A DNA stretch of 64,000 nt from Bryobacteraceae bacterium (lineage in GTDB: Bacteria; Acidobacteriota; Terriglobia; Bryobacterales; Bryobacteraceae): contig CANGYQ010000004.1 of assembly GCA_947458745.1 (NCBI GenBank), positions 310,001-374,000 of the forward strand, in the 5' to 3' direction. A model generated the notes under the pieces. The model saw nothing but the letters and a program-made list of their open reading frames with translations. It was not told where the DNA came from and did not search any database. Shown piece after piece: positions 26,697-36,290 of this stretch. Both the position numbers and the translations under genes were made by a program. Position 1 is the first letter of the stretch; each line of letters begins with the position of its first letter.

Positions 26697-27713
26697 ATGA
26701 ACGATGAACGTCCTGAAATTGATGGAGTCAGCCCGCAGGCGGCCATCCCCGGCGGAGAGTTCCGCATCAAGGGCCGCCATTTCCAGCGCGACCGGCGCCC
26801 TGGCGTGCTGATTGGGGACATCACGGCACCGGTGGTGATCGGGTCCGATTCGCTGGTGATCGCGCGCGTGCCGGAAGGCGCGTCGGTGGGTGAACTGGTG
26901 GTCTCGGACGGCCAGCGGCCCAGCGCGGTGTGGAGCTGCGAGATCGGTATCCAGATTGCCGAAGGGCTGCACCCGGTGGCCAGCCCGGCGGTGGACCGCT
27001 TGGGGGCCATCTACACCACCTTCTCCGGCGCGCGGGGCCAGAAGGTGCCTGTCGCGGTCTACAAGATCGACCTCAACTATGCAGCGCGGCCGTTTGTCAC
27101 CGAGATGATGAATGCCACCGGCGTCGCGATTGGCCCCGATGGCATGCTCTACGTCTCCAGCCGGCACGATGGCATCATCTACCAGGTGTCGAGCGAGGGG
27201 AGCCTTTCGGTGTACGTCGAGGGCATGGGCGTGGCCACGGGCATGGCGTTTGACCGGCAAGGCAACCTCTATGTAGGGGACCGCAGCGGCACCATCTTCA
27301 AGATTGCGCCCAACCGGCAGATCTTTGTCTTTGCCACGATGGAACCCTCCATCGCCGCCTACCACCTGGCCATGGGCCCCGATAACGACCTGTTTGTGAC
27401 CGGACCCACCACCTCCAGTTTCGACGCTGTCTATCGCATCAACCAGGAAGGCGAGGTCTCGGTCTTCTACCGCGGCTTGGGCCGCCCCCAGGGGCTGGCT
27501 TTTGATGAAGACGGCAACCTCTACGTGGCTGCCTCCACCGGTGGCCGCCGCGGCGTGGTCCGCATTGAGCCGCACGGCCGCGCGGAACTCTACCTATCCG
27601 GTCCAGGCGTGGTGGGCCTGGCCTTCACGCCCTCGAAGGCCATGGTGGTCACCACCAACAATGCCCTCTACCGCGTGGACGTCGGCATCCGCGGCCTGAT
27701 CTCGTACTCCTAG
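26697..27713 (+). CDS. IPT/TIG domain plus NHL-type beta-propeller protein
   Basis: A 338-residue protein. Residues about 5-90 look like an IPT/TIG immunoglobulin-like domain (IDGVSPQAAIPGGEFRIKGRHF), and residues about 95-335 form a SMP-30/NHL-type propeller with repeated DGMLYVSS, QGNLYVGD and DGNLYVAA units. No signal peptide is evident, so it may be cytosolic or use an unrecognised route. Three starts are possible: GTG 26679, ATG 26682 and ATG 26697; the last has GCGGAAAC upstream and is preferred. It begins a few bases after pgpA, so cotranscription is possible. No enzymatic function is evident. Confidence 0.8.
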   Translation: MNDERPEIDGVSPQAAIPGGEFRIKGRHFQRDRRPGVLIGDITAPVVIGSDSLVIARVPEGASVGELVVSDGQRPSAVWSCEIGIQIAEGLHPVASPAVDRLGAIYTTFSGARGQKVPVAVYKIDLNYAARPFVTEMMNATGVAIGPDGMLYVSSRHDGIIYQVSSEGSLSVYVEGMGVATGMAFDRQGNLYVGDRSGTIFKIAPNRQIFVFATMEPSIAAYHLAMGPDNDLFVTGPTTSSFDAVYRINQEGEVSVFYRGLGRPQGLAFDEDGNLYVAASTGGRRGVVRIEPHGRAELYLSGPGVVGLAFTPSKAMVVTTNNALYRVDVGIRGLISYS

Positions 27714-27800
27714 TCGCGCGATTGCCCGCGAGTTAGCTGCGGTCCGACACCTTGACGGGCATCATCCAGAGGCTGGCATTTCGCGCGACACTGGGCAGTG

Positions 27801-29018
27801 ATGAACGCCATCATTGTGGCCGTGGGCAGCGAGATGTTGACCCCAACGCGGCTGGATACCAACTCCCTTTTTTTGACGCAGGAGCTGAACGGGCTCGGCA
27901 TTGAAGTGGTCGAGAAATGCGTGGTCGGCGATGACCGCACGCGCATGACCACGGCCATCGAACGGGCGCTGGCCAACGCCCGGCTGGTGATTGTCACCGG
28001 CGGCCTGGGGCCCACGGAAGATGACGTCACTCGCGACGCCGTGGCGACGGCGCTGGGCATTACGCAATCGGTGAACGAAGAAGTGCTCACCTGGATCGCC
28101 GGCCTGTTCGCCCGAATGGGCCGCACCATGGCCGAGAACAACAAACGCCAGGCGATGATTCTCCGGGGCGCGGAGATCCTCTACAACCAGCGCGGCACCG
28201 CGCCGGGGCAGTTTCTTCGGACGCCGGATAACGTGGTCCTCCTATTGCCGGGCCCACCGCGCGAACTGAAGCCCATGTTCTCCGAAGCGGCGTTGCCGAG
28301 GCTACGCGCAATGCTGCCGCCGATGTCGATTGCCACGCGCTGGTATCGGGTGGCGGGGATGGGCGAAAGCGACCTGGACAGCTTGATCGCGCCGGTCTAT
28401 ACGAAGTATGAGAACCCGGTCACGACCATCCTGGCTAAGCCGGGCGACGTCGAGATCCACCTGCGCGCCCGCGCCACGGATAAGGCAGACGCCGAGCGGC
28501 TTTGCAGCGAAGTGGCCGATCAGATCCTCCCGCTGCTGGGTGAGCGCATCTACTCCGATGACGGAGCGCCACTGGAGTTGGCCGTGGGACGGCGGCTACT
28601 GGCCCGTGGCGAAACCGTCGCCGTCGCTGAAAGCTGCACGGGAGGCCTGCTGGGCGGGCGCTTCACCGATGCGGCCGGAAGTTCCGCTTGGTTCTGCGGG
28701 GGCTACATCGTCTACACCGTCCCGCTGAAGGAAGCGCTGATCGGCGGCCCGCTGCCGGATACGGCCGTCAGTGAAGCCACCGCGCAAGCCCTGGCCGGCG
28801 CCGCTCGCGATCGAGCGGGCGCCACCTGGGGCGTGTCCGTCACCGGCTTTGCCGGGCCCGACGGCGACGATGTCGGCAGCGTCTGGATTGGCATCGCCGG
28901 CCCGAATGAAGTGTTCGCCAAACAGTTGAAGTGGATTGGCGACCGCAGCCGCATCCGCGCGCTGGCCGCAACGACTGCGCTTAATTTGTTGCGACTGCAG
29001 TTGTCCAAGCCTGCCTAA
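27801..29018 (+). CDS. cinA: CinA family protein (competence/damage-inducible), nicotinamide-nucleotide amidase type
   Basis: A 405-residue two-domain CinA. The N-terminal MoCF-like domain (residues about 1-170) has VAVGSEML, DTNS and TGGLGPTEDDVTRDAV, the ADP-ribose/CoA pyrophosphatase type. The C-terminal domain (about 255-405) is CinA amidase-like with AVAESCTGGLLGGRFTDAAGSS and VTGFAGPDG. The latter deamidates nicotinamide mononucleotide in the pyridine nucleotide cycle; CinA is also linked to competence in some species. ATG at 27801 is chosen over GTG at 27798. A TfoX-like gene follows after 56 bp. Confidence 0.95.
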   Translation: MNAIIVAVGSEMLTPTRLDTNSLFLTQELNGLGIEVVEKCVVGDDRTRMTTAIERALANARLVIVTGGLGPTEDDVTRDAVATALGITQSVNEEVLTWIAGLFARMGRTMAENNKRQAMILRGAEILYNQRGTAPGQFLRTPDNVVLLLPGPPRELKPMFSEAALPRLRAMLPPMSIATRWYRVAGMGESDLDSLIAPVYTKYENPVTTILAKPGDVEIHLRARATDKADAERLCSEVADQILPLLGERIYSDDGAPLELAVGRRLLARGETVAVAESCTGGLLGGRFTDAAGSSAWFCGGYIVYTVPLKEALIGGPLPDTAVSEATAQALAGAARDRAGATWGVSVTGFAGPDGDDVGSVWIGIAGPNEVFAKQLKWIGDRSRIRALAATTALNLLRLQLSKPA

Positions 29019-29074
29019 AGATTTCACTCAGCCGCAGCAGTGAGCCGCTAGTGGAATCTGGTAGTTTGGCAGCT

Positions 29075-29461
29075 ATGAAACCGCTTCCGCCCTTTGTCGG
29101 CTTTGTCCTGGAGCAGTTTTCCCTGCTCGGCGACGCCACGGCCCGGTTCATGATGGGCGGCTACGTGGTCTACATTGACAGCGTCGTCTGCGCTTTGGTG
29201 GCCGATGGAGCCGTGTTTCTCAAGGGCGATGCTCACAACATCCCGGACTTTGACGCGCGCGGCCTGAAGGCCTTTAAGCCGTTCCCGGATCAGGATCTGG
29301 TGATGAAGTATTTTGAAGCGCCCCCGGAGATTTTTGAGGACCCCGATGCGTTGCGCCAGTGGGTGGGCGGGGCCCTGGAGGCGGGGCGGCGCGCGGTGAA
29401 GAAGAAGCCCGCCGGTAAGCGAACGGTGGGGAAGGCGAAGAAGGCCACCAAGAAAAAATGA
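29075..29461 (+). CDS. TfoX/Sxy N-terminal domain protein with Lys-rich tail
   Basis: A 128-residue protein. Residues about 1-100 form a TfoX N-terminal domain (FVGFVLEQFSLLGDATARF, MMGGYVVYIDSVVCALV, FFEAPPEIFEDPDALRQW-like block). The last 25 residues are lysine/alanine/glycine-rich, like histone H1 tails, suggesting nucleic-acid contact. There is no TfoX C-terminal domain. The start is ATG at 29075; GTG at 29051 is less likely. It follows cinA by 56 bp and precedes the VWA gene by 34 bp. TfoX/Sxy proteins activate competence genes in gammaproteobacteria; whether this does is unknown. Confidence 0.83.
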   Translation: MKPLPPFVGFVLEQFSLLGDATARFMMGGYVVYIDSVVCALVADGAVFLKGDAHNIPDFDARGLKAFKPFPDQDLVMKYFEAPPEIFEDPDALRQWVGGALEAGRRAVKKKPAGKRTVGKAKKATKKK

Positions 29462-29495
29462 CCTTCCGCCGGGCGCGGCGCGTATACGAATTCTG

Positions 29496-30446
29496 ATGAT
29501 TCTTTCCCTCGCCTTTCTCGCTACAACTCTGGCGGCATCTTTCTCGGCATCGATGCTCGCCCAGGAGACACCGCGCTTTAGTGTCGATGTGCGGTTGATC
29601 AGTGTCGGGGCGACGGTACGGAACGCCAGTGGGGAGTTGGTGTCGGACATGAACCGGGACGACTTCGAAATCCTCGAAGATGGCGTGCCGCAAAAGATCC
29701 GAACGTTTTCGCGGCGCAAGGATGTGCCGCTCAACCTGGGCCTGATCGTCGATGCTAGCGGCAGCCAACGGAAGTTTTTCCGCCGCCACCGGCGCGATCT
29801 GGAACGCTTTCTCGAGACCACTCTGCAGCCGCGGGACACAGCGTTCCTGCTCTGCTTCGGCAATACGCTCCGGCTGGTGAGCGACCGCACGGCTTCGGTG
29901 GAGACCATCATCGACAACCTGGAACAGTTTGACGACGGCAAGGTCAAGGGGTTCCCCAAGCTGGGCCCGCCCGATGAGTCGCGCGAGTTGGGGACGGCGC
30001 TCTATGACGCGGTCTACTACGGTGTCGAGGAGAAGCTCCGCCAGGCTGAAAGTGGCCGTCGCGCCATGCTGGTCTTTTCCGATGGCGAAGAGAACTCCAG
30101 CGCCCATGATCTGCTGGACGCCATCGGGGCGGCGCAGCAGGAGGACGTCACCATCTATGCCATCCGCTACACCGAAGCCAGCCCCAACAAGATGAACGCC
30201 CGCAACAAATACGGCATTCGCGCCCTTCACCATCTGGCGGAACACACCGGCGGCACCGACTATGACGCGATGTCAAACGGCATGAAAGAGACGTTCAAGG
30301 CGATCGGCGAAGAACTGCGGTCCAGCTACGAGCTGGGCTATACCTCGTCAAACGAAAACCGCGACGGCACCTTCCGCAAGATCACGGTGCGCCTGAAACG
30401 GCCCGGGCTCACCGCGCGGGCCAAGCCGGGCTACTTCGCGCGATAA
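29496..30446 (+). CDS. Secreted VWFA-related acidobacterial domain protein
   Basis: A 316-residue exported protein with a signal peptide (LAFLATTLAASFSASMLAQ), a short beta domain with the NASGELVSDMNRDDFEILEDGV block, and a von Willebrand A domain (about 80-290) with the MIDAS-like motif DASGS, a conserved Thr/Asp later (LGTALYDAV) and VFSDGEENSS. It matches the acidobacterial VWFA-related family (TIGR03436-like). It probably binds ligands or metal in the periplasm. It ends 3 bp from the convergent S9 peptidase gene. Confidence 0.9.
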   Translation: MILSLAFLATTLAASFSASMLAQETPRFSVDVRLISVGATVRNASGELVSDMNRDDFEILEDGVPQKIRTFSRRKDVPLNLGLIVDASGSQRKFFRRHRRDLERFLETTLQPRDTAFLLCFGNTLRLVSDRTASVETIIDNLEQFDDGKVKGFPKLGPPDESRELGTALYDAVYYGVEEKLRQAESGRRAMLVFSDGEENSSAHDLLDAIGAAQQEDVTIYAIRYTEASPNKMNARNKYGIRALHHLAEHTGGTDYDAMSNGMKETFKAIGEELRSSYELGYTSSNENRDGTFRKITVRLKRPGLTARAKPGYFAR

Positions 30447-30448
30447 GC

Positions 30449-32476
30449 CTACTTCGGCTTCGCCTGCGTCCACTCCTTCACCCACTCGATGACGGAGTTG
30501 TACCAGAGCATCGAGTTCTGCGGCTTCAAGATCCAGTGGCCTTCATCCGGATAGAGCAGCAGTTTCGAGGGCACTTTTTGCACCTGTAGCGCCGTGAACA
30601 GTTGCAGGCTTTGGCCGTAGGGAACGCGGTAGTCGATCTCTCCCTGCGTCACCAGTGTCGGCGTCTTGAACTGGGTGACGAAGTTGGAGGGCGACCATTT
30701 CTCGTAAACCTCCGGCTTCTCCCACGGCATGCCGCCGAACTCCCAGCGGGTGAACCACAGCTCTTCCGTTTCGCCGCCCATGCTCTTCAGGTCATAGACG
30801 CCGGCGTGTGAAACCAGCGCCTTGAAGCGGTTCGAGTGGCCCAGGATCCAGTTCACCAGATAGCCGCCATAGCTGCCGCCGGCCGCGGCGAAGCGCTCGG
30901 CATCCGCCCAGGGCTGCGCGGCGATGTGATCAACGGTGGTCATGACGTCGGCATAGACCTTGCCGCCCCAATCCTGATTGATGTCGTCGGTGAATTGCTG
31001 GCCATAGCCGGTGGAGCCGCGCGGGTTGGGCATCACCACCACAAAGCCGGCGGCGGCGAAGACCTGCGGGTTCCAGCGGTAGCTCCAGCTTTCGCCCCAC
31101 GCCCCTTGCGGGCCGCCATGAATCAAGAACAGCACCGGGTACTTCTTCTTCGCGTCAAACTGCGGCGGCTTGACGATGAAGCTTTGCACCTTCGTCTTGT
31201 CGGCGCTTGATTCCACCCACACGTCTTCGAGCGGCGTCAGTTGATGTGCGTTCAACACGGAATCGTTCATGCGCGTCAGCGGCGTCGCTGTCCCGCCACT
31301 CGATGAGATGCGGTAGAACTCAGTGGGCTTTGAACCCGAGACTTCTGAATAGATCATCGTCTTGCCATCGGGCGAGAACTGCACGTCATCCACGTGCGCG
31401 CGGGCCCCGATCAGTTCGCGGGAGCCGCCACCGGTGGCAGGCATCACCTGCAGGGTGGTGCGGCCCCGGTCCTCGATGGTGAAGAAGATGCGCTTGGAAT
31501 CCGGGGACCAAGTGATGGACTGGACGCTGCGGTCGACGGCATCGGTCATAGTCGATGCTTTGCCGGTCGCCCGTTCGAGCACCATCAGCCGCCAGCGGTC
31601 CGCCTCATAGCCGGGCTTGGCTTGCGCTCGCCAGGCGAGATACTTGCCGTCGGGCGAATAAATGGGCGAGGCATCGGCGGCGGCATTGGCCGTGATCAGC
31701 TTGGCTTCCCCACCCGTGATGGGCACGACGAACAGTTCCCAGTTGGTGGACATCGCCTGCTCGGTTTCCGGGTTCATGGCGAAGCAGACTTCCTGGCCGT
31801 CGGGTGAGATCGCATAGTCGTCCGGCCCGCCCAGCGAGAAGGGTGGCACGTCGCGGATGCCGGGGGTCAAGTCCTTGGGCGTGCCACCTTCCACGGGGAC
31901 GCTAAACAAGTGCTTGCGCCGCGGACCCTGCCATTCGGTCCAGTGGCGGTAAAGCAGCGAGGTGTAGACGCGGGCCTTCACCTTCGACTCCTTCTCGGCG
32001 TCGAGCTTCTTCTTGTTACACGCTTCGTCCGGGCATTCCGGGTAGACCTGACTGCCAAAGACCAGATGCTTGCCGTCGGGCGACCAGAGCACGCCTTCGG
32101 CTTCGGTCGACATCGAAGTCACCTGGCGCGGATTGCCGCCATCGGCATCCATCATCCAGATCTGCGAGGAGCCGCCGCGGTTCGAGACAAAGGCCAGGCG
32201 CTTGGAGTCCGGCGACCAGCGCGGCCGTTCGTTGATGGGGCCCGCCTTGGTTAGCTGGCGGGGTGATCCGCCGTCCACCGGGACCACGTAGATATCGCGG
32301 GGTTGCGTGTTGGCTTCCACGTTGACGCTGCGGGCGGTAAAGGCCACCAGCTTGCCGTCGGGTGAAAGAGCGGGCTCACTCAAGCGGGTCAGCTTCAGCA
32401 AGGCGTTGATGTCGAACGGAGTTTTCTGAGCCACGGCCATGGTGAGCGCAGCGAAAAAGACTGGGACGAAGCGCAT
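30449..32476 (-). CDS. Secreted S9 family prolyl oligopeptidase-type peptidase
   Basis: A 675-residue serine peptidase with a signal peptide (MRFVPVFFAALTMAVAQ), an N-terminal beta-propeller (about 25-420) with WD40-like PD40 repeats (SPDGKLVAF, SPDSKRLAF, SPDGKHLVF), and a C-terminal alpha/beta-hydrolase domain. The catalytic Ser is in GGSYGGYLVNWI, the Asp in QGEIDYRVPYGQ and the His in DEGHWI. It is related to acylaminoacyl peptidases. The start ATG at 32476 directly precedes the signal peptide; an upstream ATG at 32503 adds nine residues of no clear function. The 5' end lies only about 20-45 bp from the divergent DUF418 gene. Confidence 0.93.
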   Translation of the reverse strand: MRFVPVFFAALTMAVAQKTPFDINALLKLTRLSEPALSPDGKLVAFTARSVNVEANTQPRDIYVVPVDGGSPRQLTKAGPINERPRWSPDSKRLAFVSNRGGSSQIWMMDADGGNPRQVTSMSTEAEGVLWSPDGKHLVFGSQVYPECPDEACNKKKLDAEKESKVKARVYTSLLYRHWTEWQGPRRKHLFSVPVEGGTPKDLTPGIRDVPPFSLGGPDDYAISPDGQEVCFAMNPETEQAMSTNWELFVVPITGGEAKLITANAAADASPIYSPDGKYLAWRAQAKPGYEADRWRLMVLERATGKASTMTDAVDRSVQSITWSPDSKRIFFTIEDRGRTTLQVMPATGGGSRELIGARAHVDDVQFSPDGKTMIYSEVSGSKPTEFYRISSSGGTATPLTRMNDSVLNAHQLTPLEDVWVESSADKTKVQSFIVKPPQFDAKKKYPVLFLIHGGPQGAWGESWSYRWNPQVFAAAGFVVVMPNPRGSTGYGQQFTDDINQDWGGKVYADVMTTVDHIAAQPWADAERFAAAGGSYGGYLVNWILGHSNRFKALVSHAGVYDLKSMGGETEELWFTRWEFGGMPWEKPEVYEKWSPSNFVTQFKTPTLVTQGEIDYRVPYGQSLQLFTALQVQKVPSKLLLYPDEGHWILKPQNSMLWYNSVIEWVKEWTQAKPK

Positions 32477-32520
32477 ACCTTCGATTGTAGCCGGGCATGT
32501 CATCGACTACGCTGATCTGT

Positions 32521-34008
32521 ATGGCTTCACCCGCAATTGGCCCGGTCCGCAGTGGCGAACGGCTCTCCACCATTGACACGCTGCGCGGGTTTGCTCTATT
32601 GGGCATCCTGGCCATGAACATCCCCACCTTCGGGCTAACCGAATCGGCCATGTACAACCCGCACGTCGGCGGCGGTGACGACTTGCGCAACCGGTTGGTG
32701 ATGGTGGCGGTGTGGCTGCTGGGCGAAGGCAAGATGCGCGCCATCTTCTCGATGATGTTCGGCGCCAGCGCGATACTGTTGACCTCCCGTGGCGAGGCCA
32801 AGGGCGGCGGGTTGGGCGTGGCAGATGTCTACTACCGGAGGACGTTGTGGCTGATGCTGTTTGGCATGATCCACGGGTACCTGATCTGGTGGGGCGACAT
32901 TCTGTTCCCCTACGCACTACTGGGCCTGGCGCTGTTTGCGTTCCGCAATATGTCGCCACGGGCCTTACTGATCACGGCGACGGTACAGATCGTACTGATG
33001 ACGGCAGGCATGGTGGCCGAAGGCTTCGATATGAAGTCGACGCTGGAGAAATACAACAAGGTGGCGGCGATTGATCTGGAAGCGAACACGCTGACCAAGG
33101 AACAGCAGAAGGAGCTGAATTCGGGTTTGAAGCTGATCAAGGATGCCGATGTCGCCGAGCAGAGAAAGAAGGCCCAGAAAGAGTACGACAACTACCGCGG
33201 CAACTACGCCAAGAACATGGAGGAACGGGTGAAGACCACCTGGGGCTACCATCAGCTTCCGATCTACTTCCCCTTCCTGTGGGACATGATGTCGATGATG
33301 CTGGTGGGCATGGCGTTCTACAAACTGGGCATCCTGACCGGCGAGCGCTCCGTGAGCTTCTACGTCAACATGGCGGTGATCGGTGCCATTTCTGGCTTGG
33401 CGATCAATGGCACCACCATGTGGTTCATGTGGCAGCACGACTTTAGCCGCGTGGCGGGCCCGTTTGACAGCGCCGCTTATGAAATCGGCCGCGTGCCGAT
33501 GGCGCTTTGCTATGTCGCTCTGCTGGTGTTGGCGGTGAAGACCGGGACCGCCACGGGTCTGACCGCCCGCCTCGCCTCGGTGGGCCAGATGGCATTCTCG
33601 AACTACATCAGCCATTCGCTGATCTGTAGCGTGATCTTCTACGGAGGCTATGGCTTTGGCCTGTCGGGCAAGCTGGAGCGCTGGCAACTCTACGTCATCG
33701 TGCTGGCGATCTGGACCTTCAACCTGATCTGGAGTCCCATCTGGCTGCGGCACTTCTACTTTGGGCCGCTAGAATGGTGCTGGCGTTCGCTCACCTATTG
33801 GAAGCGGCAACCCATGCGCATCCGTCCGGCGGTGGTGGAGCCGGAGACGGCCGTGATCGCTGAGCCGAGCGAGCTACCGGCGGCGGATAGGATGGCGGCC
33901 GAGGTGGTCAGCGATGACGGTGGCAGCGATAGCGCCATCGTGGCGACCGCAAAAGCGCAGCCGGACGCACAGCCGGTTGAAGAAGCAGCTCAAGCACCTC
34001 AAGCTTGA
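32521..34008 (+). CDS. DUF418 family membrane protein
   Basis: A protein of about 495 residues with about nine TM helices. N-terminal RLSTIDTLRGFALLGILAMNI and GKMRAIFSMMFGASAILL are the DUF418/YeiB signature. A soluble helical loop at about 175-235 is rich in Lys, Glu and Gln. The C-terminal tail of about 75 residues is acidic and Ala/Pro-rich, beyond the family domain. YeiB-like proteins are thought to be acyltransferase-like or transport proteins, but the function is not established. ATG at 32521 leaves room for a promoter shared with the divergent S9 peptidase; ATG at 32497 is the alternative. Confidence 0.87.
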   Translation: MASPAIGPVRSGERLSTIDTLRGFALLGILAMNIPTFGLTESAMYNPHVGGGDDLRNRLVMVAVWLLGEGKMRAIFSMMFGASAILLTSRGEAKGGGLGVADVYYRRTLWLMLFGMIHGYLIWWGDILFPYALLGLALFAFRNMSPRALLITATVQIVLMTAGMVAEGFDMKSTLEKYNKVAAIDLEANTLTKEQQKELNSGLKLIKDADVAEQRKKAQKEYDNYRGNYAKNMEERVKTTWGYHQLPIYFPFLWDMMSMMLVGMAFYKLGILTGERSVSFYVNMAVIGAISGLAINGTTMWFMWQHDFSRVAGPFDSAAYEIGRVPMALCYVALLVLAVKTGTATGLTARLASVGQMAFSNYISHSLICSVIFYGGYGFGLSGKLERWQLYVIVLAIWTFNLIWSPIWLRHFYFGPLEWCWRSLTYWKRQPMRIRPAVVEPETAVIAEPSELPAADRMAAEVVSDDGGSDSAIVATAKAQPDAQPVEEAAQAPQA

Positions 34009-34018
34009 GCCGGGGCTG

Positions 34019-34471
34019 CTATTCGGCCATAAACTCTTCGTCCAGCGCTTGCTCTAGCGTAAACGGCGGCTGTTCCGGGATCATCGTTTTCGCCAGACCC
34101 GTCTCGTTGAGCGCGAGCTTGCGGCCCAGAGCGTAGGCCTTCTCGTAGCGCAGCGCGGCCGTCCGGCGGAGGCTAGGCGACAGCTCGAAGATCCCTTGGA
34201 TCTCGTCGCGCTGATTACCGATGGTGGTGATCCAACTGCGGGAGCGGCGCTCCGGCTGATACTGCCACTTCAACAAATGCCCCACCAGTTGCTTCAACCG
34301 GCTGATCAGATCCCGTTCTTCGCGGCCCGCCATGGCGTTGATCTCTTCCCATAGGACGCTGGTGTCGAGGTCATCAAAGCGGCCGGCTTTCACCAGATCG
34401 GCCGTTTCGGCGGCCCATTGGGCGAAGTCCTGCTCGTAAAGTGCGGCGTTGGCGGTGGCCTTGTCCGTCAT
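34019..34471 (-). CDS. DUF29 family protein
   Basis: A 150-residue, predicted all-helical protein with the DUF29 signature: YEQDFAQWAAETADLVKAGRFDDLD, WEEINAMAGREERDLISRLKQLVGHLLKWQYQPERRSRSWITTI. Family members are common in cyanobacteria and acidobacteria and have no assigned function. The ATG at 34471 begins the family domain; the longer reading frame upstream is only the complement of the carbonic anhydrase gene. It lies divergently next to that gene, 36 bp apart. Confidence 0.9.
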   Translation of the reverse strand: MTDKATANAALYEQDFAQWAAETADLVKAGRFDDLDTSVLWEEINAMAGREERDLISRLKQLVGHLLKWQYQPERRSRSWITTIGNQRDEIQGIFELSPSLRRTAALRYEKAYALGRKLALNETGLAKTMIPEQPPFTLEQALDEEFMAE

Positions 34472-34507
34472 GGCATGTCCTCTATTCGCTACAATAACAA
34501 TTCCACC

Positions 34508-35050
34508 ATGATCCGGCCGTATCGTGGCCACGTCGCCCAATTGGCTGCGTCGGCTTATGTTGATCCCAGCGCGCAGGTCATCGGCGAGGTCGCCATTGGC
34601 GAACGCTCGTCGGTTTGGCCATGCGTGGTCATTCGCGGCGATGTGGGGTTGATCCGCATTGGCAATGAATCGAACATTCAAGACAATTCGACGCTCCATT
34701 CTGATGACGGCTTCCCGCTCATCATTGGCAATCGCGTCACCGTCGGCCACCAGGTGATGCTGCATGGCTGCATCGTTGAAGATCAATGCCTGATTGGTAT
34801 TGGAGCGATCATCCTGAACGGCGCCCGCATTGGACGCAACAGTGTCATCGCCGCCGGAGCGTTGATTCCGGAAGGCATGGAAGTGCCGCCCGATAGCCTG
34901 GTGATGGGCGTCCCGGGCAAGATCCGGCGTCAAGTGACCCCTGAAGAGAAAGAACGGTTCGACCAGAACTTGCAGCACTACATCGACCGCGCCGCGGAGT
35001 ATTTGGCTGAGGCGGCAGCGGCGCCCACGGCAACGGCGAGCAACCAATGA
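34508..35050 (+). CDS. Gamma-class carbonic anhydrase family protein
   Basis: A 180-residue left-handed parallel beta-helix protein (hexapeptide repeats IGEVAIGERSSVWPCVVIRGDVG, IGNESNIQDNSTLHSDD). The three His ligands expected for metal are present in STLHSDD, VTVGHQVM and LHGCIVE, and a C-terminal helix (EEKERFDQNLQHYIDRAAEYLA) is typical of the family. It probably hydrates CO2 or belongs to the related transferase group. The ATG at 34508 follows AATTCCACC; its stop overlaps hisS by 4 bp. Confidence 0.93.
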   Translation: MIRPYRGHVAQLAASAYVDPSAQVIGEVAIGERSSVWPCVVIRGDVGLIRIGNESNIQDNSTLHSDDGFPLIIGNRVTVGHQVMLHGCIVEDQCLIGIGAIILNGARIGRNSVIAAGALIPEGMEVPPDSLVMGVPGKIRRQVTPEEKERFDQNLQHYIDRAAEYLAEAAAAPTATASNQ

Positions 35051-36279
35051 TCCGCGCCATCAAGGGAACGCGGGATATCCTGCCGCCCCAAAGCACCATC
35101 TGGAACCACGTCGAAGCGACCGTCCGCCGCGTCTTCCGCAGCTACAACTACGACGAGATCCGCACGCCCATCTTTGAAGAGACAGCACTTTTTGCTCGCG
35201 GCGTGGGCGAAGAAACCGACATCGTCACCAAGGAGATGTACACCTTCGCCGACCGCGATGGCACCTCCCTGACGCTGCGTCCGGAGAACACCGCCTCCGT
35301 CATCCGCGCCTACATCGAACACCGCCTGGACCAGCGCCCGGGCATCGCCAAGCTCTACTACATCGGCCCGATGTTCCGCCGGGAGCGTCCGCAGAAGGGG
35401 CGCTACCGCCAGTTCTTCCAGATCGGTGCCGAAGCGATCGGCACCACTTCACCGGCCATTGATGCCGAAGTAATCGAGATGGTGACGGTGGCGCTGTCGG
35501 AATGCGGGTTGAAGGACTTCCACCTGGTGATCAACTCGGTGGGCGACAAGGAAAGCCGCGCCGCCTACATTGAGCGTTTGCGCGAAGACTTGGCTCCGGT
35601 GAAGGATCAGCTGACCGAAGACAACCAGCGCCGCGCGGTGACGAATCCGCTGCGCGTGCTCGATTCCAAGGCACCGGAAGATGAAGCGATCATCGCCAAG
35701 CTGCCCAGCATTCTGGATTTCTTGAACGACGACTGCCGGGCCCATTTCGCCACCGTCCGGCGGCTGCTGGATGAGCGCGGCATTCAGTACGAAGTGCGGC
35801 CACGCTTGGTGCGGGGGTTGGATTACTACACGCACACGACGTTCGAAATTGTCCACGGCGCGCTGGGTGCGCAGAATTCAGTGATGGGCGGCGGGCGCTA
35901 CAACGGCTTGGCGGAATCACTGGGGGCCAAGCAACCCGCTCCAGGCATCGGCTTCTCAATTGGCGAGGACCGGCTGATCATGGGCGTGGAAGAGAGCACT
36001 AAGCTCGAAACTGGCCCGGAGATTTTTGTCGCTTATTTGAGTGAGGAAGCCGGAACTCCGGCACGGCGGCTGGCTTACGATTTGCGCCAGCGCGGACGCC
36101 GGGTGGAAGTGGCGATGGATGCCCGCTTGAAGCGGTCGCTGGAGCTGGCGAATAAGATCGGCGCCCGCCAAGTAGCGATTCTGGGCTACTCCGAACTGCC
36201 GCCCAACGGCGCGATGCTCAAGGACATGGGCACCGGTGAACAGAAGCAAGTCACGATCGAAGAACTACTCGGAAACTAA
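35047..36279 (+). CDS. hisS: Histidyl-tRNA synthetase
   Basis: A 410-residue class II aminoacyl-tRNA synthetase. It shows motif 1 region FRSYNYDEIRTPIFE, motif 2 FRRERPQKGRYRQFFQIGAEAIG, the histidine-binding block RGLDYYTHTTFEI and GGGRYNGL, and a C-terminal anticodon-binding domain (VAYLSEEAGTPARRLAYDLRQ, RQVAILG). Length is typical. The ATG overlaps the carbonic anhydrase stop, and aspS follows after 11 bp, a widespread pairing. Confidence 0.98.
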   Translation: MIRAIKGTRDILPPQSTIWNHVEATVRRVFRSYNYDEIRTPIFEETALFARGVGEETDIVTKEMYTFADRDGTSLTLRPENTASVIRAYIEHRLDQRPGIAKLYYIGPMFRRERPQKGRYRQFFQIGAEAIGTTSPAIDAEVIEMVTVALSECGLKDFHLVINSVGDKESRAAYIERLREDLAPVKDQLTEDNQRRAVTNPLRVLDSKAPEDEAIIAKLPSILDFLNDDCRAHFATVRRLLDERGIQYEVRPRLVRGLDYYTHTTFEIVHGALGAQNSVMGGGRYNGLAESLGAKQPAPGIGFSIGEDRLIMGVEESTKLETGPEIFVAYLSEEAGTPARRLAYDLRQRGRRVEVAMDARLKRSLELANKIGARQVAILGYSELPPNGAMLKDMGTGEQKQVTIEELLGN

Positions 36280-36290
36280 TACACGAAGCC

